This document shows, one piece after another, positions 5,029 through 9,060 of a DNA stretch of 9,060 nucleotides. Made by a program: the position numbers and the translations under genes. The DNA is taken from contig JAPLSP010000534.1 in NCBI GenBank assembly GCA_026398575.1, positions 1-9,060 of the forward strand, read 5' to 3'. Source of the stretch: Candidatus Sumerlaeota bacterium (GTDB lineage Bacteria; Sumerlaeota; Sumerlaeia; JADFCT01). Below the pieces are notes generated by a model, which was not told the DNA's origin, made no database searches, and saw only the letters and a list, made by a program, of their open reading frames with translations. The number at the start of each line of letters is the position of its first letter. Position 1 is the stretch's first letter.

Positions 5029-6435
5029 CTACAAGCTCCATCCCTCGCGATACTGCCTCCGCACATATGCATCCGCTTCTGCGTCGTTCGTGACCTTCAT
5101 GTTTTCTCCGTCCCACTGCAATTCGCGATAGGGGAAGCGGATCGCGAGGTTGCCCATGAGGACGGTTTCGGCGAACGGGCCGGCGTAGTCGAAATTCGAC
5201 GAAGAGGGCTTGCCGTCTTTGCAGGCGCGGAGCCAATCCTTGACGTGTCCGCCTTCGCCGCCGGGGATGCGCGGGATCGTGGGCTCGGGGCGCTTGTATT
5301 CCTTCATGCTGGTTTCAGGGATGAGGCGCGGGCTCTTGCCATAGCAGCCGCACATCAGCATGCCTTTGTCGCCCATGAAGAGAACGCCGCCGTCCGAATC
5401 GCCCATCTGGCGGCCTTTTTCGAGGATTTCCGGACGGGGCGGCATCATACCTCCATCCCACCACGTCAGCTTGACCTCCGGCATGTCCGCGCGCGCCGGG
5501 AACTTGTAGCGGACGATGGTCGAGCGCGGGTACTGCTCGTTCTTGGGTTCCGTTTTTTTCCAGAGGCCCTGCCAATAGGTCGAGATGTTTCCCTCGACGC
5601 TGACCGGATATTTCAGTTTCAAGGCCCAGAACGCGCAATCCATCAGGTGGCAGCCCAGGTCGCCGAGTGAACCGGTGCCGAATTCCCACCACGCCCGCCA
5701 CATTCCGGGATGATACGCGGGGTTGTAGGGGCGCATGGCCGCGGGACCGATCCACAAATCCCAATCCAGCGATTCGGGAACCGGCGGCGTTTCCTTCGGG
5801 CGTTCGACTTCGACGCTCTGCGGCCAGACGGGGCGATTGGTCCAGACGTGGACTTCGCGCACCGGGCCGATGGCGCCATCCCCGATCCATTCGCAGATCA
5901 GGCGCGTGCCGTCGCCCGAATGCCCCTGGTTGCCCATCTGCGTCATCACCTTTTTCTGGCGGGCCGCTTCGGTCAGCGCGCGCGCTTCGGCGACGCGATG
6001 CGCCAGAGGCTTCTGGATGAAGACGTGCTTGCCGTGCTTGATGGCCGCCATGCCGACGACGGCATGGGTATGGTCGGGCGTGGCCACGATCACCGCGTCA
6101 ATGTCCTTTTGCTTGTCGAACATTTCGCGGAAATCTTTGTACACCTTGGCCTTCGCGTACTTGGCGATGTTCTTGGCGGCAACTCCGCGCGCATCCACGT
6201 CGCAAATCGCCACAATATTTTCCGCGTCGCAGGCAGACGCGTTGCCGCCGCCCATGCCGCCGATGCCAACAACGGCGACGTTGAGTTTTTCACTGGCCGC
6301 GGGTTGTCCGTCTGCGCCCAAAACATGGCGCGGGATGATCGTGAACGCCGCCGCCGCCGCCGTCGCTGAAGCCGCCGCGCCCGCCGAGGCCTTCATAAAA
6401 CTCCTGCGGGTGATTGTTTTTACATCTTGCTCCAT
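5029..6435 (-). CDS. Tat-exported Gfo/Idh/MocA family oxidoreductase
   Basis: This 468-residue NAD(P)-dependent sugar or inositol dehydrogenase-like enzyme carries a twin-arginine signal: TRRSFMK at 9-15 followed by an unusually alanine-rich hydrophobic stretch to about 32. It should therefore be folded with its cofactor and exported, as in many planctomycete relatives. The Rossmann fold starts at 51 with VVGIGGMGGG (55-64), then CDVD (78-81) and ATPDHTH (118-124). The family EKP motif appears as QKP at 141-143, keeping the catalytic lysine K142. DLGCHLMD at 259-266 supplies the usual Asp and His of the active site, and the C-terminus YVRRQYREGWSL is typical of this subgroup. The exact substrate cannot be read from sequence. 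The ATG at 6435 is preceded by AAGGAG eleven bases away; a later start at M14 would remove the twin arginines. The gene sits between the AAA+ ATPase and the sialidase-like gene, each across a repeat-bearing gap. Confidence 0.93.
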   Translation of the reverse strand: MEQDVKTITRRSFMKASAGAAASATAAAAAFTIIPRHVLGADGQPAASEKLNVAVVGIGGMGGGNASACDAENIVAICDVDARGVAAKNIAKYAKAKVYKDFREMFDKQKDIDAVIVATPDHTHAVVGMAAIKHGKHVFIQKPLAHRVAEARALTEAARQKKVMTQMGNQGHSGDGTRLICEWIGDGAIGPVREVHVWTNRPVWPQSVEVERPKETPPVPESLDWDLWIGPAAMRPYNPAYHPGMWRAWWEFGTGSLGDLGCHLMDCAFWALKLKYPVSVEGNISTYWQGLWKKTEPKNEQYPRSTIVRYKFPARADMPEVKLTWWDGGMMPPRPEILEKGRQMGDSDGGVLFMGDKGMLMCGCYGKSPRLIPETSMKEYKRPEPTIPRIPGGEGGHVKDWLRACKDGKPSSSNFDYAGPFAETVLMGNLAIRFPYRELQWDGENMKVTNDAEADAYVRRQYREGWSL

Positions 6436-6557
6436 AGTTCTATTCGCTCCTTCTTCGAATGGTTATTATGTGCCTTTAACACGCGCGCCTGTGATGAAAT
6501 GGGCCATCATGGAGACGTCTCAAGAATATCATCCAGGTATCTTTCCCAAATGCCTCG

Positions 6558-6629
6558 GAAACCGCAATCACCGCGATCATCGCGATCAGCGTGATCACCG
6601 CGAACACCGCGAACACCGCGAACACCGCG
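6558..6629. repeat. 9-base tandem repeat (minisatellite), 8 units
   Basis: Eight consecutive 9-base units read GAAACCGCA, ATCACCGCG, ATCATCGCG, ATCAGCGTG, ATCACCGCG and three identical AACACCGCG. Units are most alike next to the ATPase gene and decay toward the Gfo/Idh/MocA gene, which suggests recent expansion from one side. The array ends five bases beyond the ATPase stop codon (6635-6637). On the minus strand it is a run of TTCGCGGTG. It contains no spacer and is not CRISPR. Confidence 0.85.
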
Positions 6630-6634
6630 AATGA

Positions 6635-7888
6635 CTAAGAAAGATCCTGTAAAGAATAGGTATCTTTCTTGGCAGTTCCGCTTATTTCCTGTGTCATACA
6701 GAGAATCCCTATTTTTTGCAGCTCCGCGAGACGCAGTCCAAGTCGCGGGCGCGTGATACCAACAGCCTCAGTAAACGGCTCATCCGACGACGAATGCGGT
6801 TTATGAGTGGCCAGGAACTCGATAATCTTCATGTCGGTCTCATCTATCTTCTCCCGGCAATTCGTAGCGGCTTGGCGCAAGTGCTCCAATGCGATCTGCT
6901 TTTTCGCGCGCGACGCGGCGATGAGTTCCATCGCCTCGCGAAGAACGGCAAACGCCCGGCGAGGATGTCCGCCGGTGGCAAGAGCCAGCGCCCAGAAAGC
7001 CTCCCGCGCAATAAAGTCATCGGTCTTCCCCGGCCATCCCCGCTTGCTCAGGCGACGGGCAAGGACAGCGAACAAATCGGCAGGCGGGAAAGCGCCGATC
7101 TCAACCAATTGCCCAAAGGAAAATGAGTAGGCTTCCTCTGTCCCCGGCAACTGGCCCTTAATGCGATTCGCGAAAGACTGATCCAGCGAAACGACAAACG
7201 CGATTCCCGTCTCAGAGAAGGCGGTGTCAATAGTCCGTGCGAATCGGGTAACGAAACGAAAGTAGGCTTCCTCATGATCGAGTAATGATTTCGTCCGCTC
7301 CAGATTATCAATGATCACGACGAATGGCTCTTTTATGTGTAAGGCAATCTGGCTGATCAATGCCATCGCAGTGTCTTCGGTGTGTTGCAACAGTTCGCGT
7401 TCCTCTGATTTTTTCACGCCCACTTTCGAACCAAGATTCGCGACGACTTTCAAACCTGCTTCGCCAGACGCCTCCATGGAAGAGGTGTATTTAATGCTAT
7501 GCTCGACACGTTCCAGTTCCCTATCCACATGGAGTTTGAACTTGGAAAGCGTCTTGATATGCCCCTCTTTGATCTCCCGCAAAATGGACGCCAAAATTTC
7601 ACGGTAAAGCACATTCTCGCTCGTACCGGTCATTTGCACGCCAACGACGGCATAGCCATCTTGCTCAATTTGACGAGACAGCCTGTTCAAGACGGAACTT
7701 TTGCCCACCCCTTGAGTCCCGAAAGCGCCGCACAGAGGATTGCTCAAGGCATTCTGAAGCCTGCGGATTTCAGTGTCGCGATCAATGAAAAGCGCAAGCT
7801 CCTCTCCTCGCAGCACGAAGTCATCAAAAGGATGCCGATCAAAGCCCCAGTATTTAAGAACAGGCGTGACGATAGGTTTTGCTGTCAT
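6635..7888 (-). CDS. Orc1/Cdc6-like AAA+ ATPase with C-terminal winged helix
   Basis: This 417-residue cytoplasmic P-loop ATPase opens with YWGFDRHPFDDF (13-24) and has Walker A GTQGVGKSS (57-65), Walker B FVVIIDN (189-195), a sensor-1-like strand FVVSLDQ (231-237) and a sensor-2-like GGHPRRAFAVLREAM (306-320). The last resembles the GDaRkAldlLR stretch of Orc1/Cdc6 proteins. Residues 351-413 look like a winged helix, with a recognition helix around ITRPRLGLRLAELQKIGIL. This AAA+ plus winged-helix order is that of Orc1/Cdc6 initiators, but bacterial relatives of this broad group also act in transposition, plasmid maintenance and defence; no partner gene is present to choose between them. The start at 7888 is preferred over an in-frame ATG at 7963 because AAGGAA stands nine bases before it and the extra 25 residues are not family-like. 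GC is lower than in the gene downstream (28/60 at 7381-7440, 38/60 at 5761-5820), which hints at transfer. Confidence 0.8.
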   Translation of the reverse strand: MTAKPIVTPVLKYWGFDRHPFDDFVLRGEELALFIDRDTEIRRLQNALSNPLCGAFGTQGVGKSSVLNRLSRQIEQDGYAVVGVQMTGTSENVLYREILASILREIKEGHIKTLSKFKLHVDRELERVEHSIKYTSSMEASGEAGLKVVANLGSKVGVKKSEERELLQHTEDTAMALISQIALHIKEPFVVIIDNLERTKSLLDHEEAYFRFVTRFARTIDTAFSETGIAFVVSLDQSFANRIKGQLPGTEEAYSFSFGQLVEIGAFPPADLFAVLARRLSKRGWPGKTDDFIAREAFWALALATGGHPRRAFAVLREAMELIAASRAKKQIALEHLRQAATNCREKIDETDMKIIEFLATHKPHSSSDEPFTEAVGITRPRLGLRLAELQKIGILCMTQEISGTAKKDTYSLQDLS

Positions 7889-8029
7889 TATAGCAAGTTC
7901 CTTCTTTGAGAGAGGATTTTTCAGCTCAACACACAAGTCGGAACGGGCCGCCCGCCTATGCAAAAGAGCACACAGAATTTCAGCACCTTTTGGGCGAGGC
8001 TGGCAACATGAATTTCTGGCGCAAATTTT

Positions 8030-8734
8030 CTACTGGTTGGAGAGCGTCCGCGGCAGGACATTGCCCGGCGCGTTCCAGCGATAGAGGTCGCCGTAGCTGA
8101 CCGTGCCGTTTGAAGGATCATAGAAAACACCCAGCCATGAATCGTCGGTGGGATGGGTTCCGGCAGGCAGAGGGTTGAAAAACATATAGCAGTCAGCGGC
8201 GCCATGGTCCACTTCCGTGTCAACAAGGAGGTTGGGACCTTGTGAGATCAGAACCCATATTGTGCGTGGCGCATTGAAATAAGCGAGCAACCCGGCGGGT
8301 GATGAGGGATAATTCTGTCCATTGCCTGAATAGAAATGATAAACGTTCGTGGATTTCGAACCCGTCCAGCTGCCCTTTCCCAACGGTTTGCCAAACGGAT
8401 CGAGGGGGATCGAAGTAATATATGCGACCGGCGTGGTGAGGCGGCCATACCACCCCCAGCTATCTCTTGCGCCATTAGGATAATAGGCCTGCCCGCCGTT
8501 TTCGGGCGCAAGTTCGGGATCGGTATCGGGACACACGCTCTGAATATAGGTGTTGTTGTCCACGTAATAGGCTTCCACTGCGACGCCGATACTACGCATA
8601 TCCGCCTTGGCGCGCGCCACCTTTGAGCGCGTCTGCGCTTCCAGGAAATTGGGGATCGCGATCAGCGCAAGGATCGCAATGATCGCGATGACAATCAGCA
8701 ACTCAATGAGCGTAAAGCCGGATTTTTTATGCAT
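8030..8734 (-). CDS. Type IV pilin-like / type II secretion pseudopilin (prepilin-type N-terminus)
   Basis: This 234-residue protein begins MHKKSG|FTLIELLIVIAIIA: a short positive leader, a prepilin peptidase site between G6 and F7, the conserved Glu at position +5 of the mature protein (E11) and a hydrophobic helix to about 28. It should be cleaved and methylated by the prepilin peptidase and lie with its helix in the inner membrane before assembly. The helix continues through AQTRSKVARAKADMRSIGVAVEAYYVDNNTY (about 33-63), the classic GspG/pilin alpha-1 region. The C-terminal domain contains TPVAYITSIPLDPFGKP and ends YDPSNGTVSYGDLYRWNAP, a pattern of the large pseudopilin-like families of PVC and related phyla. 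No other secretion or pilus gene is in view, so it looks like one of the many orphan pilins of such genomes. The Shine-Dalgarno sequence is weak (GGGGAAAG upstream of the ATG). Confidence 0.92.
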   Translation of the reverse strand: MHKKSGFTLIELLIVIAIIAILALIAIPNFLEAQTRSKVARAKADMRSIGVAVEAYYVDNNTYIQSVCPDTDPELAPENGGQAYYPNGARDSWGWYGRLTTPVAYITSIPLDPFGKPLGKGSWTGSKSTNVYHFYSGNGQNYPSSPAGLLAYFNAPRTIWVLISQGPNLLVDTEVDHGAADCYMFFNPLPAGTHPTDDSWLGVFYDPSNGTVSYGDLYRWNAPGNVLPRTLSNQ

Positions 8735-8956
8735 GTCAGTGCTTTCCCCACAGCAGACATCTTCTTTTCGTCATTTTCTTTCCAGCTCACTTATGCCATG
8801 GGAAGATGAAACAAAGATTAAATGCTGGGTCATTTTCTTCGAATCTGGGAAATTTCAGAACTCCTGATCTCGGCGCAAAAAATAGCCTAAAGCGCGGATT
8901 GATAGTGAGACCGTTTCGAGCGTGCCATATCGCGTCAGACTCTGCGGCAAGGAGCG
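8735..8956. other. Leader region of the pilin-like gene, no gene seen
   Basis: Together with the terminal inverted repeat this makes 326 bases without a gene. Short open frames on either strand cross into the inverted repeat and show no family features. The region should contain the pilin promoter on the minus strand, but I could not find a pair of -35 and -10 boxes with good spacing. Confidence 0.5.
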
Positions 8957-9060
8957 GCGCCAGCTTTTGGAGTAAGGCTGCTTGCTGCCTTCTTTGAGGC
9001 GTTTCAATGTCCCTGGCGTAAAAAGAAGGCAGCAAGCAGCCTTACTCCAAAAGCTGGCGC
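8957..9060. repeat. Perfect 39-base inverted repeat with 26-base loop
   Basis: The left arm at 8957-8995 begins GCGCCAGCTTTTGGAGTAAG and ends GCCTTCTTT; the right arm at 9022-9060 is its exact reverse complement over all 39 bases. The loop is 8996-9021. The right arm reaches the last base of the window, so the outer limit is unknown. No transposase or integrase is visible beside it. It may be a large REP-like element, the end of a MITE, or a bidirectional terminator for genes beyond the window. It lies about 220 bases upstream of the pilin-like gene. Confidence 0.9.

Noticed and set aside
6512..6521. Palindrome GAGACGTCTC upstream of the Gfo/Idh/MocA gene
   Set aside because: Ten-base palindromes are expected by chance in a window of this size and no promoter element nearby supports a role.
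6558..6629. CRISPR array
   Set aside because: Units are 9 bases, contiguous and without unique spacers; no cas genes are present.
4927..6634. Plus-strand open frames of up to 299 codons over the Gfo/Idh/MocA gene
   Set aside because: They are antisense shadows; one ends in an HRE repeat that is merely the translated 9-base tandem array.
7126..7273. 13-base direct repeat AGTAGGCTTCCTC at 7126-7138 and 7261-7273
   Set aside because: Both copies lie within the ATPase coding sequence and encode the short Glu-Glu-Ala-Tyr string; coincidence is likely.
7889..7963. Longer N-terminus for the AAA+ ATPase starting at 7963
   Set aside because: The 25 added residues are not family-like, while the start at 7888 has a well-placed AAGGAA.
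8787..9035. Small open frames across the right-hand inverted repeat on both strands
   Set aside because: Their coding potential comes from the repeat itself; no ribosome binding site or family features were seen.

Overview
The window looks like a chromosomal stretch from a Gram-negative, probably environmental or gut-associated bacterium of the Planctomycetota–Verrucomicrobiota–Lentisphaerota type, or a neighbouring candidate phylum such as Sumerlaeota or Hydrogenedentota. This is inferred from family resemblance: a Tat-exported Gfo/Idh/MocA oxidoreductase, a secreted BNR-repeat sialidase-like protein, a secreted FAD_oxidored protein and a pseudopilin beginning GFTLIELLIVIAIIAILALIAIPNF. No rRNA or tRNA is present to fix the phylum.

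All six genes lie on the minus strand. In transcription order they are: a prepilin-like protein (8734-8030); a cytoplasmic AAA+ ATPase with a C-terminal winged helix, resembling Orc1/Cdc6 (7888-6635); a Tat-exported Gfo/Idh/MocA oxidoreductase (6435-5029); a secreted sialidase-like BNR protein with a TTG start (4762-3356); a secreted FAD-dependent oxidoreductase (2874-949); and an AlbA_2/Schlafen-type protein with a HATPase_c_4-like domain (946 to the left edge, incomplete). The last is two bases downstream of the FAD gene, and its ribosome binding site lies inside that gene. Long open frames on the plus strand are antisense shadows of these genes.

The three middle genes encode proteins predicted to work outside the cytoplasm on sugars or other glycan-derived substrates. 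They may form a loose glycan-processing neighbourhood, but the 266- and 481-base gaps between them hold repeats, so they need not be one transcript. The ATPase and the AlbA_2 gene are visibly less GC-rich than the three exported-enzyme genes, which suggests a different history.

The intergenic DNA is rich in structure. Two gaps share a modular REP-like element: a short hairpin, a GGGCTNTT-type linker and a CCCTCCGGG palindrome. A pair of related long hairpins brackets the 2875-3355 gap. A perfect 10-base inverted repeat sits just upstream of the sialidase-like gene and is a good operator candidate. A 9-base tandem repeat abuts the ATPase stop codon. A perfect 39-base inverted repeat with a 26-base loop ends exactly at the right edge. 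No CRISPR array, insertion sequence or transposase was seen.
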